64,000 nt of DNA. It comes from Anthoceros angustus. Taxonomy: Eukaryota; Streptophyta; Anthocerotopsida; Anthocerotales; Anthocerotaceae. The position numbers were made by a program, and so were the translations under genes. Shown one piece after another: positions 44,047-55,929 of the stretch. Every line of letters begins with the position of its first letter. Positions within the stretch are counted from its first letter, which is position 1. The stretch spans positions 411,949 through 475,948 of the forward strand of contig VJWM01000003.1 of assembly GCA_010909165.1 (NCBI GenBank). Direction: 5' to 3'. The notes under the pieces were generated by a model. It was not told where the DNA came from and searched no databases. It saw nothing but the letters and a program-made list of their open reading frames with translations.

Positions 44047-46854
44047 GCTTAGAACCCGCACTTGCTGCAGTTACTACAGTGATGGATCCCTCTATTTCCG
44101 TGCAGACAAGGCGGAAGTCTTCAAGAAGTGGTAAAAAGAAGGTATGTACATGGCGTGGTTTTCGTTGTTCTTCCAGGTTGAAACATCCTCATCGAAAAAT
44201 TCAACTACGCCTCACATTTTCCTGTTGAACCTCGCAGAAGTCCGTGTCCGGAAGGTGAGCGTCTTCAAGCACAATGCAGTTGCTCAACTGTGAACAAATA
44301 CGAGTGTCGGAACCGATACGCCAGGACACACAAATTGACCTAGAGTATTTGCAAAATTAGGAAGCTAGGTTCGAGTTCCTTGTCATGCCCACACTGTGTA
44401 AACGCCTAACGGCTCGCTACAGTGTTGTTCCTGGAGAGTGTCATATTTCCAGCAAGGAGTTGACAACTCGGAAACTGTGATCTGGTGGCAGAGGAGCATT
44501 CCCTGGTCGCACCAAAATCACTGTATTGAGCCCTGCAGAGCAGACAAACTGAACAAGTGAAGCCCGGTGTCTCCAGCAAAGCTGAAGCACATTACTTACA
44601 TGTTCTGCGAATATCTCACAACCCGAACTCAGACTCACCAGCTTGTTTCGCTGCCTCAGCTTCAGCCAGAACGTCAGTGGCAAATGTGATATCAGAGGGA
44701 CTATCCACACCGACCGAGAGAGCAATTTCCTTGTAGCTTCGCGCTTCCCGCTTGCTTCTACGAACATGGAAAACCTCATGGTCGTCAGTGCAAAAACGTT
44801 TCAGCCCGAATCTCTGCATATTTTGTAGCAATGCACAGATACTCACCCCGTAGTGGTGTCGAAGTAACCAGACAAATATACTCGGAGATCCCCGTGCTTG
44901 GTGTTGCCAAAATTAGCCTCTGGGCTTCTCTACTTCCACTGGAATAGATGTAGGTCTGCCAAGATCATGTGTGTGAATTACAAGGGCCACAAAAGACATG
45001 CAGATGGCAGCTGCAGCAGGTAGCAGGGGAACACTGGTAGAGCGACCTTGTTTCCAAGAGAGTCCCATTGGGACAATGCTTCAGGCACATCCTCAAAAAC
45101 CTCCCCAGAAGCTCACCCTTAGCATATCCAGAACGCCATATATGTCCCTGTCAAGAAACACACATTAGAAGGAGAAGAAGACAGACAAATCGTTCTATGC
45201 AGTTCGTATTGCTAGTATCATGAAGATCATAGTAGAAACATAGGCACCTGCAGTTCCTTCCAGAGCAAGTTCATCGCAACAGCAGCAGCGACCACAATAC
45301 CAGGCTGGATTTCCAGAACCCCAAAATCATAATCAGGGGGGATACCAGCGTGGTCCTGTCAACCCACATGGGAGTCCACCTCAAGGAGGATACCCTGCAA
45401 ACTCATTCCAGGGACAGCCCTCATCCGGACCACCAAGGGGCCAGTTCCAAGGTGGATATGGCAGCCCTGCTCCTATGAGCAGCAACCCATATGCAGCTGA
45501 TAACACGAGAAGACCATCACGGGGTGGAGTCCTGCCTCCCCCGCCTGCCATATTTGGTACTGTGCAAGCAAGCCCTCCTCCAATGGCCCGAGTTGGAGAA
45601 GAGGGACCACGCCGGTCCAGTAAGGTACCCAACATGCAATCTCGAAAGTGAGCTTAGAACCCGCACTTGCTGCAGTTACTACAGTGATGGATCCCTCTAT
45701 TTCCGTGCAGACAAGGCGGAAGTCTTCAAGAAGTGGTAAAAGAAGGTATGTACATGGCGTGGTTTTCGTTGTTCTTCCAGGTTGAAACATCCTCATCGAA
45801 AAATTCAACTACGCCTCACATTTTCCTGTTGAACCTCGCAGAAGTCCGTGTCCGGAAGGTGAGCGTCTTCAAGCACAATGCAGTTGCTCAACTGTGAACA
45901 AATACGAGTGTCGGAACCGATACGCCAGGACACACAAATTGACCTAGAGTATTTGCAAAATTAGGAAGCTAGGTTCGGAGTTCCTTGTCATGCCCACACT
46001 GTGTAAACGCCTAACGGCTCGCTACAGTGTTGTTCCTGGAGAGTGTCATATTTCCAGCAAGGAGTTGACAACTCGGAAACTGTGATCTGGTGGCAGAGGA
46101 GCATTCCTGGTCGCACCAAAATCACTGTATTGAGCCCTGCAGAGCAGACAAACTGAACAAGTGAAGCCCGGTGTCTCCAGCAAAGCTGAAGCACATTACT
46201 TACATGTTCTGCGAATATCTCACAACCCGAACTCAGACTCACCAGCTTGTTTCGCTGCCTCAGCTTCAGCCAGAACGTCAGTGGCAAATGTGATATCAGA
46301 GGACTATCCACCGACCGAGAGAGCAATTTCCTTGTAGCTTCGCGCTTCCCGCTTGCTTCTACGAACATGGAAAACCTCATGGTCGTCAGTGCAAAAACGT
46401 TTCAGCCCGAATCTCTGCATATTTTGTAGCAATGCACAGATACTCACCCCGTAGTGGTGTCGAAGTAACCAGACAAATATACTCGGAGATCCCCGTGCTT
46501 GGTGTTGCCAAAAATTAGCCTCTGGGCTTCTCTACTTCCACTGGAATAGATGTAGGTCTGCCAAGATCATGTGTGTGAATTACAAGGGCCACAAAAGACA
46601 TGCAGATGGCAGCTGCAGCAGGTAGCAGGGGAACACTGGTAGAGCGACCTTGTTTCCAAGAGAGTCCCATTGGGACAATGCTTCAGGCACATCCTCAAAA
46701 ACCTCCCCCAGAAGCTCACCCTTAGCATATCCAGAACGCCATATATGTCCCTGTCAAGAAACACACATTAGAAGGAGAAGAAGACAGACAAATCGTTCTA
46801 TGCAGTTCGTATTGCTAGTATCATGAAGATCATAGTAGAAACATAGGCACCTGC
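43645..46854. repeat. Near-identical 1.6-kb tandem duplication (43645-45251 and 45252-46854)
   Basis: The two units share a 9-bp sequence AGTTCCTTC at the start, junction and end (43645, 45252, 46855). Aligning by eye I see no clear substitutions, only 1-2 base indels, mostly in homopolymers or short repeats: GAGAG/GAG near the start, AAAAAG/AAAAG, TTCGAG/TTCGGAG, CCCTGG/CCTGG, GAGGGAC/GAGGAC, ACACC/ACC, CAAAATT/CAAAAATT, TCCCCAG/TCCCCCAG. The unit covers the end of the PH-domain gene and the last four exons of the DEP1-like gene. Each copy breaks the DEP1 reading frame at different exons. See findings: an assembly artefact is the simplest reading. Confidence 0.95.
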
Positions 46855-48653
46855 AGTTCCTTCAACGCAGTAATCTTCCTATCAGCAGCTATCATGGCAT
46901 TCACATTAGCCACCAATGCCGTGATAATGCCTGACTCTGTGCTCTCACTTTCTGAAGGAATCGGCTGGGCACCAGGTACTTCTGCCTTCAGGTCGTCAAG
47001 CACCTGCCCATGAGAACGTCAGCGAGTGCAGATGAGCACAGCCGTCCCACGACAGCAAAGAGGTCTAACTGTTACCTGCTGGCGGAGAAGTCTGATATCG
47101 TTCTGAGTTTCTTCTGAGTTATACGTTGATCTCAGATGGGCTTCCACGTTATCCCGGGCATATGGAAAAAGTACATCTGTCACAAAAGATATTGGCGTGG
47201 TGGTCCCTTCGATGTCCAGAACGTATATATGCTGCACCTCACGCACATAAAGCCCTCAGCCACGAGGCAAGCCAAATGACCTTCGGGAGCAGTGATGGCA
47301 TGCACGCCTTGCACTTACTGGAAGCTTCTTGTCTGCAAGAGACCCGTCCACAGAGAGTGATGGCTTGAGAGAAGCAGCAAGTTTCAGTGGACCGTGCTTT
47401 GGGTCAGCTGGATCCAGACCCAACTGATGGAGCTTGAGAGCAGCCTCGAATAGATAGTGATAGCATTCGGCCTGCACTGTCACAAGACTCACAGTGGGCC
47501 CCGGACTTCATACAACATGCTCCAACCACGAAAGAATGTTGCTCTGGACTGCAAGCAGCATTGATTAGGATATCTCACTTGCGTCTTGGCACTGATCCAA
47601 GAATCCCCCCAGATATAAATTCCATGGTTCCTGACAAGCACTGCCGTGCTCTTTGGGTATGCAGCAATCTGCAGGGGAATTCCCAACACTACATGAATGT
47701 CATTGCACTCACTCCTTCTGAAGCATGTAGGATAGAAATACAGAAGCTCTGTCTGACTTATTGCAGGAAAAAACCTACCGCTTCAGCAAGGGCATCAGTA
47801 AGCTCATACTCTCGCGCAGAATTCTCAATGATTGGCACAACAAGCTCATCGTAGTAGCCATGTCCAGCAATGCCTTTTATCATCTCCATATGTGTGATCT
47901 GGCACAGGCAACGAAAGGAGTTCGTCACGATCCATTTCCTGACCTGATCATGCCACACCTTCACTAATCTAGCAGCAACAACTGGAACCAGACACCACAT
48001 TATGCTACCATGTCTATCAAACTAGTAGTGCTCTTAGAAGAATTAAGCTAGCATACCCGGAATTCCTTTGCTGTCGGGTTTATCATAGTTGCCAAGCAAG
48101 ACTCCAATCCATGACTGTGTATGACAGCCCCGGCATTCCTCATCAAGTATGCCTGAGAGCAGACAAAGCAGATGCACTCCCCGAGTAAGAACCATCCGCA
48201 GCACTCAAAACGATGATGCTTAAGCCTGACCGAATATACCTTCAGAAACAAAGGAGCGCATTCGCTGCATTTGGGTGGTCTGTGAGGGGCAGGCTTTGCA
48301 GGTGGTGTGCGAAGAGCAGACCCATCTGCCCGCAACACATACATATCCTCCGGAAGCATCCTTTCTTTCTGCACTCCTAGCAAACTCAAAACCCAGCAGG
48401 AAATTCGGTCACCAGCTCCACATTGGACCCGACTTAGACCCAACAAATTCACCATGGGAAGCGGACCTGAAGGAGCCATGACTATGAGCCTCTCCGAGGG
48501 CGGCACTTTCTCATCGTGGACCTTCAATGTGATGCTACCCCCCGTGCCCGAAACCCATCCCAGCTGATAGAATTGCTTGCACAACTGCGCAGCCAGATCC
48601 ATGGCTTCCTTCACAGCACCACTCTCCAGCGCCGTCTCCACCTCCTCACCCAT
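44441..48653 (-). CDS. DEP1: Methylthioribulose-1-phosphate dehydratase / enolase-phosphatase fusion (DEP1-like)
   Basis: Bifunctional plant Yang-cycle enzyme. An N-terminal class II aldolase-like dehydratase acts on MTRu-1-P; a C-terminal HAD-type enolase-phosphatase then makes acireductone. Exons: 48653-48467, 48376-48240, 48152-48057, 47898-47779, 47668-47579, 47471-47319, 47237-47076, 47003-46851, 46750-46649, 46557-46448, then 44757-44639 and 44532-44441. The last two are intact only in the left copy of the duplication; the previous two only in the right copy. This mosaic closes in frame at 506 residues, the family length. Landmarks: [20 protein letters not shown] and [10 protein letters not shown] (metal site), [15 protein letters not shown] motif [12 protein letters not shown], motif [23 protein letters not shown], and [18 protein letters not shown] at the end. 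The left copies of exons 9-10 (45147-45047, 44955-44847) each lack one base. The right copies of exons 11-12 carry a stop and a frameshift. Confidence 0.93.
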
Positions 48654-49524
48654 CGATCAAGCACTGGCACGATTTGGGCACCCTCAACACTGACCGCCAA
48701 ACTTGTGATTCGTGGCCTCAGGATCTTGTTATCGATACCAAAGGAACGACGTACATACGTAAACCAGGATCAAACAAATCACAGACCAAGGCACCCTGAT
48801 ACACAGCACCACCACGGGATGAACGTCTCGAGACGTTCAGCACCTGCTGCCTGCGAGCTCCATCACTGATTCAGGCTCATCACCTCCTGCTCATCCTGCT
48901 GCTGGAGCCTGACACTTGCAGACAATTTTGGTGAGCTGCAACAATTTGGGAACGTTTTATCTCTGGACGCAATTGAGAGGGTTATCGCATTTGCGTCTCC
49001 AATTTGGTGTGTCACGGAGTTCGAGACAAGCAACAGTGTTTCTGTTTTTTCTTCCACAAGCAACCAGCAAGTCTAGTGTTTCTGTCGATTCTCCCAGTGT
49101 GGACGCAATTGAGGGTTGTTTTATCACATTTGCGGCTCCAATTCTTGGTGTGTCATGGAGATCGAGACAAGCAACCAGCAAGCCAGCTGTCTCTTCCAGT
49201 GCTTAAGTCCAGTCTATGATATCATTGTCGAGCATGATTTTGCGAGTTTCATCGCTCTGCACAGGAGCACCAGCAACTTGAAATCAATACGATCTCTTGA
49301 ATAATTTACAATAAGAACTGAATGAATCCCTAAGCAAGTCTCTCTCGTGAAGCCCACCTATTCAGGTTCCTTCCCAAGGCAAGGAACCCCAATCCCAGAT
49401 TTGTTCACTGTAAAGATTGCTACATCATGCCATAAAGTAGGGGCAGGGAGCGGGGATGGCTGGGCTGCCCTCTGGCACAACGACATCATCGCCACTTGAG
49501 CGACTGTTGGTTTTTTTCCCGAAG
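48654..49524. other. Intergenic with a tandem duplication
   Basis: A segment containing GGACGCAATTGAGRG, TTTGCGKCTCCAATT, TGGTGTGTCA and GAGACAAGCAAC occurs twice (about 48965-49040 and 49111-49185), separated by TTTCTGT-rich sequence. No gene recognised. Confidence 0.6.
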
Positions 49525-50658
49525 CTAGACCACAGCATTTTTGAACGACGGACTTGGTTCTCTTAAAAGCCCTTGCCGTTGAGATGTGAGTTGCTGACGT
49601 ACATGATCAGTCCCGAATCTTCGAGTTGAGTACCTCATCATCGGGACCAATACGAGATAGAGAAGAAAAAGTATCAGGGGTGCGAACAGCAACCACCCTA
49701 CCAGCTGCAAATGGCCAAGCAGAGCATGATGAGTATGGTAGGATGATGTCTTCTCAAACGAGGTGGCTTTGAGACCATATAGCATTCATATCAAGACTGC
49801 TCCAACTCACCGCATGCAACAACCCTAGCAACACTGCCTTAGAGGCTCGACCAGTGATAGCACTCCAGAGTGCACTCTTCGACAGCAGCAGGTGTTTGCC
49901 TCCAGTAACCCATTCTCCAGTGCGCAGAAAAGGCACAATCAAGCTGCAGACGGTTCACACATATTCAAGCTTCAGGAAGAGAGGCTCCATCACATTTGAC
50001 ACCAAAGAACACAAACAAATGGCAAGACGACGTCACCTACGTAATCTCTATGGGAGTGGCAACTAAATTGGCAAGCATCAATGTAGGAGCATGACAATGA
50101 GATCCCAGCAGTACAGCTGCAAACCCACATAGTATGACTGTCACACCTGCACATAGACGAGCAAACCGATTCAGGTCATGAACCTACTTCCAGAACCGGA
50201 GCACTGCAGACATCAATAATGGTCCAGTACCATAGATCGGAAATATTCCTAGAGTCAGGCCAAGCGCTGCTGAGAATGCCAATTGCTTCGGTTCAGTGCC
50301 TCTGCATACCCACCAAACCCACATTTGCACTAAGCCAGTGAAACTCCTGCAATGCCCTCATCAATGCACCAGAATCCCCACCCTCTACGCAGCACTACAA
50401 TGCAACCCAATGCAACGGTCCCAGATACCTGGAAACAATGAGATAAAGTGGGTCCACGATCTTCACTCTGGCCCAGCGCACCAGCCACCAGCTCCGGAAG
50501 CCACTGTGCGCTGCCATGTCCTTCTCCGAGGTGCTCTCTTCGCTGCCGCTGTCTACAGAAACGCATATCTGGTCTGAAGAAGAGACATTCTCCGCATCTG
50601 CCTGCTCCCAGTCCCACGCCTCCCGATCTGAATTCGCCAACAGAGCCTCACTCGACAT
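49525..50658 (-). CDS. DUF2062 small integral-membrane protein
   Basis: Function unknown; DUF2062 proteins are small membrane proteins of bacteria and plants. Five exons: 50658-50429, 50301-50231, 50146-50041, 49943-49811, 49704-49525; all phases close, 239 residues. The N-terminus is acidic and Ser-rich (SVDSGSEESTSEKD), followed by WWLVRWARVKIVDPLYLIVS. The DUF2062 core reads TEPKQLAFSAALGLTLGIFP-IYG, then a hydrophobic segment VTVILCGFAAVLLGSH and the family-typical MLANLVATPIEI. After a loop comes a last membrane segment VGWLLFAPLILFLLYLVLVP with a basic cytosolic tail. The GxFPxxG and N-x-x-A-T-P motifs are the main grounds for the call. Start is the first ATG in frame. It probably has three to four membrane segments. 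Confidence 0.85.
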
Positions 50659-51064
50659 TGTGGGTGGAAAGGTGGTCGAAATTGGGAACGAGATAAGCGA
50701 AATGCAGAGCGAGGCGCCGCGGATCTGCCATAACTGCACTCGAGACTGTGTTGGCAGAACTGGCCATTGCCATGCCCGGGCGCGCTTCCTGCTACGTGTT
50801 GCCTGCTGGGTTGAAAATCGGCAAGTGTCATACCTTCTCTAAACTATAACCCGAACCACACCACTAACCACGGTTACCCGCACCAGTTCGCGGCCGACGC
50901 ATCTAACGGCTCGTGGCCTGCGATATGATCACCACGTGGATAATCGAATTTCACCTTAGCTTTGACATTTAGGTTTAATTCCAGCCAAGTGTGTACATAC
51001 GTACGTACCTCGAGTATCGAGGTACGTAGGTGGAACAATGGATGTATAACCGCACATACGTCTC

Positions 51065-51275
51065 TCTGAAGCTTTTGTGGTATGCAGGTCATACAATCTC
51101 CCTAGTCATGACATTGTAGGTGACTTCGGACATACACGGAGCCATGACATTGTAGGTGACTTCGGACAGACACGGAGCTTAGTTGCTCTTTCTACAGTGT
51201 GACCCTTGGGGGTCTCCCTTTGATGTCCTTTGGTAGATTGGGTTCTCACCCATCTCCGCTTTCCTTAATAAAAAC
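51065..51275 (+). mobile_element. Retroelement 3'-end module, copy D
   Basis: Reads TGCAGGTCATACAATCTCCCTAG, a small direct repeat (CATGACATTGTAGGTGACTTCGGA, twice, 51104-51170), GGAGCTTAGTTGCTCTTTCTAC, TGACCCTTGGGGGTCTCCC, an imperfect hairpin GATTGGG-TTCTCA-CCCATC, then CCTTAATAAAA. Same motif order as copies at 6.95-7.1, 9.5 and 20.2 kb. It ends about 10 bp from the stop codon of the adjoining RRM gene. Confidence 0.65.
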
Positions 51276-51284
51276 TTTGAAAGT

Positions 51285-52693
51285 TCACGAGTGTCGAGGT
51301 TCCTTGGCTATGTTGACGGTAATTGTGGAGCCGGCTAAAGTGACACCATCCAGAGCTTGTGCTGCTCGTTGGCCCTCTTCCTGCAGGACCCAGGGTTGCT
51401 TCTGGTCAGATGAATTGTAACCGATGGAAAAACTGGTGGGAGGCTGGAGGAAGAGAATTTAGGCTACCTCCTCTGCGAATGTGACAAATCCGAAACCTCT
51501 TGACTGGCCAGTGATGTACTCTTTGATGATCTGCATGTAGGAAGGAGTGCTAGCATGAGCAGACATGTCTCTGAATCCTGGATGGGAGCAAGTGAAGTGG
51601 TGAACACCTTGGCCTGAAGGACACGGCCGTGTTGCCTGAAGATCTTCATCAGGTCACGGTTTGTCATGGTTTTGTCTAGATTGCCAACGTACAGCTGGCA
51701 AGGGTGTTCGGCGAGGGGTGAAGTCTGTACTACCTTTTTGTAGGCCAGGCGAACCTGCAAGATCCGAGCATTTGATGAGCATGGGAGGAAGGCTTGGTGT
51801 GGAAAGGTGCGGGAAGTAGGGATGTCAAGAGGGTGGGTGCCTACCATCAGGTCTCTGCCCCAGTAACTCTGTCCGTTAAGGCAGGTGACAGCTGCCTGAG
51901 CGTCTTCCGGGTCTTCCATGACAACGAAGCCGAATCCTCTATGCCTGCCTGTTTGCTGGCGAGATGACAGAAAAGGAATCAGAGACAGAAGTGAAGGTTA
52001 GCGGCAGGCAGAGCACAGGAGGAAATCACCTGAATGAACGTGTTGTCTGTGGCGAAAGTTGCAATTTCTATTTCCTTCACAGGCCCAAACTGGCTGAAAA
52101 GCTTGTGCAGTGCTGCACACGAGACACAACACACAACTCTTCTTGGACCATGATCTGGTACTGTCAATGGCAGCTCTGGGTTGTGTGATACTGCGGAAAT
52201 GGCGAGGTTGCACGCTCCCAGTCATCAGGAGAGACATACCCTTCCTCAACTCTTGGCCCTGGAAGTTGAAGGCAATCCCTCCAACATACACCCTCTGCGG
52301 ATCCACCTCCTTCACCGCCTTCTGTTCTGCACACTCCATATCCCCTTCAATATCCTGTTGCTCTGCAACGTCTGCCACCAACGGCTCCCCGGGCCCATCT
52401 CCTCCATGTTGCACGGTTTCAGGCGAGTCAACAACAGAGCAATCCACAGCTACTCCTCGCAGTGGAAAGCTTGGGGTGAAGTGGCCGGAAGGAGCAACCA
52501 CACTAAGACCCATGTTGGAGGACGCCACAAGCTTTGCCTTTGCAGAAGAGCATTCCCGCCCCGCCGTCTTCGGCCCCCTGCAGCAAGACAGACGAAGCCG
52601 CTCTTGCCTGGCCTCCGAGTGGTGCTTGTCGTTGAACCAGCTCACGAGCTCACTCTGAAACGGGTGTGGTGCGGAAGCTGCCAATGCAGCCAT
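51285..52693 (-). CDS. RNA-binding protein with two RRM domains, possibly plastid-targeted
   Basis: Six exons: 52693-52240, 52112-52030, 51955-51845, 51754-51608, 51530-51468, 51380-51285; all GT-AG and in phase, 317 residues. RRM1 reads RVYVGGIAFNFQ (RNP2) ... RGFGFVVME (RNP1) ... AVTCLNGQSYWGRDLMV. RRM2 reads CQLYVGNLDKTMT (RNP2) ... RGFGFVTFA (RNP1) ... AQALDGVTLAGSTITVNIA. The first ~130 residues are Ala/Ser-rich, then acidic before RRM1 (VADVAEQQDIEGDMECAEQ). That layout, a basic Ser-rich leader plus an acidic stretch plus two RRMs, resembles chloroplast ribonucleoproteins, which stabilise plastid mRNAs. Localisation is inferred. Other two-RRM families cannot be excluded. The 3' end abuts retroelement copy D. 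Confidence 0.85.
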
Positions 52694-52915
52694 GATGCTG
52701 AAAACTCTACAGACGGCAGTCAATATGGAAAGAAGAAATCCGTCGCTGCTACCAGGATCAGCAACTGAAAGAGAACCTCCTTCGAGTTTCTGCTCACGGA
52801 GCTTTGCATTTTCTTACATCATCTCAGCATGACTGTGGGTGCGGACGGATTTTCCCTCGATGGTCGTCGCCAGGAGCACGAGGACTAGTGGCAACAATTT
52901 TTCCTAGACCCTACC

Positions 52916-54812
52916 ATGTGGTGGGACAGCACACGAGATACGAAGAGCTCCCGTCCGCCTCACTTCCGGCTCAAGGGGTCCGGCGAGCTCCTGTGGTTAA
53001 ACAACATTTGTAAGTCAGCTTGGGTTGATGAGAAGTTCGTTTCCTTGGATATGCAGATGGGTCATGGTGCCTCTCCTTCCGAGGCGAGCTCCCGGGATAA
53101 GACTCAACCAGGCAGTCGTGCAGGATCGGAAATGGGCGTCGTAACGGCTAGAACCGTGAGCATGTTATATCAGCAGGGGAAGCTTGTTGCTCTGGAAATG
53201 GAGATGGGTCTTTGTGCATCCGACTGGAGATTGCCCGTTGATCTTGTTCCTAGCAGGCCTGCTGGTTACGATAGGGGCGTAACGGCTGAGACCGTGAGCC
53301 AGCCATGTCATGAGGGGCGTTGGGCTGAAGCTGTCCAGGCTCTGGGAGTTCTGGTGCAGACGGACTGGTGCATTTCCAAGTCCCTCTTTTATAATGTTTT
53401 GCAGGTTGTGGGTCGCCGAGTACATGCTTTGGCGGTGAACAGCGGGTATTAGTCAGACACGTTCCTGGGCAACCAGTTCCTCCGAATGTATGCTTTTCAT
53501 GGCAGGTTGTAAGACACGATGGATGTGTTGGAAGAAGTTGCGGAAGCGGATGCCTTCAGTGGTCGGCCATAATTTATGCGCATGCTGAACATGCACAAGA
53601 GAATCAGGCTACAGAACTGTATCATCGGATGTGCAGGTCAGGTGTAAAGCAAGATAGCCATGTATTTGTGGTGGTTCTCAACGCTTGTACAAAAGTATCA
53701 GACCTGAAAACGGGGCAGCAGGTGCATGCTGATGTGTTGGCCACAGGCGTTGAGCCTGATTTGTTTGTCGCACTGGCTCGGTGAACATGTACGCAAAGTG
53801 TGGCAGGTTGGAAGATGCTCAGAGACTGTTTGAGGGACTTTGTTGAAAGGATGTGGTGGCGTGGAATACCATGATCGCAGGGTACTCTCAGCAGGGCATG
53901 GGGCAGAAAGCCCTTCGTCTGCACGGGCCATGCAAGACGAAGGAAAAAGGAAGGAATTGCGGTACCCAATGCCGTGACATTGGTGTCCATCCTGCAGGCA
54001 TGTGACAGGTGTGGGCAACCCAGCTCTGGAGATGGGGAAGCTGCTTCATGCACTAATTAGAGAGCAAGCACATGAAGCGAATGTGTTTGTGGCCAGCAGT
54101 TTGGTAAACATGTATGCAAGAAGTGGCAGCTTGGAAGATGCTCAGAGAGTGTTCAACGGACTTGGTGAAAAGGATGGTGCGACTGGGACTGCTCTAATTG
54201 CAGGGTACTCCCAGCAGGGCCTGGGCCAGGAGGCTCTCAGACTGTACAGTGCAATGCAAGAAGAAGGCAATGCTGTACCCAGTTCGAAGACGTTTGTGTG
54301 CCTCCTGCAGGCATGTGCAAGTGTGGGTACTCCAGCGTTGGAGAAGGGGAAGCAGCTTCATGCAGAAATTAGAGAAGGAGGACATCAAGCTGATGTCTTT
54401 GTAGCGAGCAGTCTGGTAAACATGTATGCTAAGTGTTGCAGCTTGGAAGATGCACGCCAGGTTTTTGAAGTTTGGCCGCAAAGGATGTGGTGACATGGAC
54501 GGTGCTGATTGCTGGGTACTCTCAGCAAGGGCTCGGACATGATTCACTTGTTGTGTACGAACAGATGGAGCAGGGGGGCCTGATTTTGGCTAACCAAGTT
54601 ACTTTTGCTTGCCTTCTGAAGGCCTGTGCGAGCACGGGTGCCTTACAGAAGGGGAGGCAGCTGCACTCACAGATTGTCAAAACAGGACTGCTGGATAACG
54701 TAGTGTTGGGCAACTGCTTGGTGGACATGTATGCAAAATGTGTTGAACTGGAAGATGCACGCCAGGTTTTTGAAAGCTTGGCCACGAAGGATGTGGTGAC
54801 ATGGACGACAGG
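52916..54812 (+). pseudogene. PPR (PLS-type) pseudogene
   Basis: Pentatricopeptide-repeat relic of an organellar RNA-binding/editing factor. The first frame (from ATG 52916) is open to a TAG at 53450-53452, after which the same frame still reads SDTFLGNQFLRMYA. From there to about 54000 it is broken by several stops and frameshifts (for example near 53782). 54002-54490 is an intact run of repeats (HEANVFVASSLVNMYARSGS, LIAGYSQQGLGQEALRLYSA). A further frameshift sits at about 54476, then repeats continue in a new frame until DVVTWT near 54806, where similarity stops abruptly. No E or DYW domain is left. It is intronless, as most PPR genes are. Certain as a PPR relic; the parental gene is not in this window. 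Confidence 0.93.
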
Positions 54813-55929
54813 TGGATACCGCGATGTTCATACCAGGAGGATCTCTCGCTTCCCAGGTATGAACACCATGGACCTTAACCTCCCGCATAATTTGAAAGCA
54901 GGATTTCAATGCAACTCCATTCAAAGCGACGAAAGCTCTCGCCAACTCGGAAAATGCTGACTTAATAACACCCCTCACACTTAATAACACCCCTCACTGC
55001 GCAGCCAGTAAGGGAGCGTCAAGTGCTAGCTTCCTAAGAGACTTGCACGTTTCTCAACGCTCTCAACCTCACAACACAGCACTAGGCTCTAAGTAGCCCG
55101 CCGTCCACTGACGACTTGCAGACCACCTCCTCGAGGTGCTGCTCTTTATTGCAAGAATACAACGATGGAATCTAGCTATCTACGCCCAACTAGCTACTGC
55201 CCTTGATTCCATGACAAGCTCACTAGCTAGTTCTCCACAGTCTCTCAACTAAGTCTGGCACCGCGCACTTGCCTACTCTCTCAAAGAGTGAGTAACTTGT
55301 AACTTGTTCCTCAAAGCCCTTGCTCTAGCCCTTATATATCCCGCAGTCTGACCTTAATTAGGCAGCTGTTAAATCTAGGGATTCTTACAGACCACTGATC
55401 ACTAAGAGTCCTCTCTAGGCAGCTCTTCATTTGTGGCTGTAGCAATTCCTTTCTAACAAGAGATTGCATGAAGCATGCAATACATGCATCTTCTTAACAG
55501 GGCAGCTACTAACTTAGCTTTTTACCTTTTTCAACTTTTCACTTTTCTACCTTGTTTCACCAGTGCCGTTACTGACTTTGCCCAAACTCTTTGTTAATAC
55601 TTCGTCCGACTTCATAGGAAATACTCTCAAGTTTCCCCGGTGTATAGGCTGTCCTTGTATTCCTAGTAAGAGAATGAAGGCATGGCTATGCATGGACATT
55701 ACGCGAGCGAGGTGGACCCTCCAACCCCGCCTGAGTTTTAGGCCTCGCCAACAAAAGAGCGGTCATCGTTAGCTTTGCCCAATCTTTTTCTGGCGAAATT
55801 CCCACTTTCGAAAATTAATAACCCACCCATCCAAGCAACTTTGAAACTACAATGGAATTCATGTTCTTTTCGACCAATACGTGAAACTCACACCTCATAC
55901 CGACTCGGCCATCCTGAATTAAAAAGGTT
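54813..55929. other. Probable element-derived DNA after the PPR break
   Basis: Begins at the point where PPR similarity stops. CACTTAATAACACCCCTCAC is directly repeated at about 54962-54998. The following 500 bp (CTTTATTGC, TATATATCCC) has the look of an LTR but I could not find a matching second LTR in the window. Confidence 0.3.

Noticed and set aside
45252-45650. A second, truncated PH-protein gene
   Set aside because: It is the duplicated tail of the upstream gene and starts mid-exon without promoter or start codon; probably an assembly artefact.
50231-50231. A 16-bp micro-exon in the DUF2062 gene (TGCTCCGGTTCTGGAA)
   Set aside because: Splice-like borders exist, but skipping it keeps phase and restores the GIFPIYG-VTVILCG reading typical of the family.
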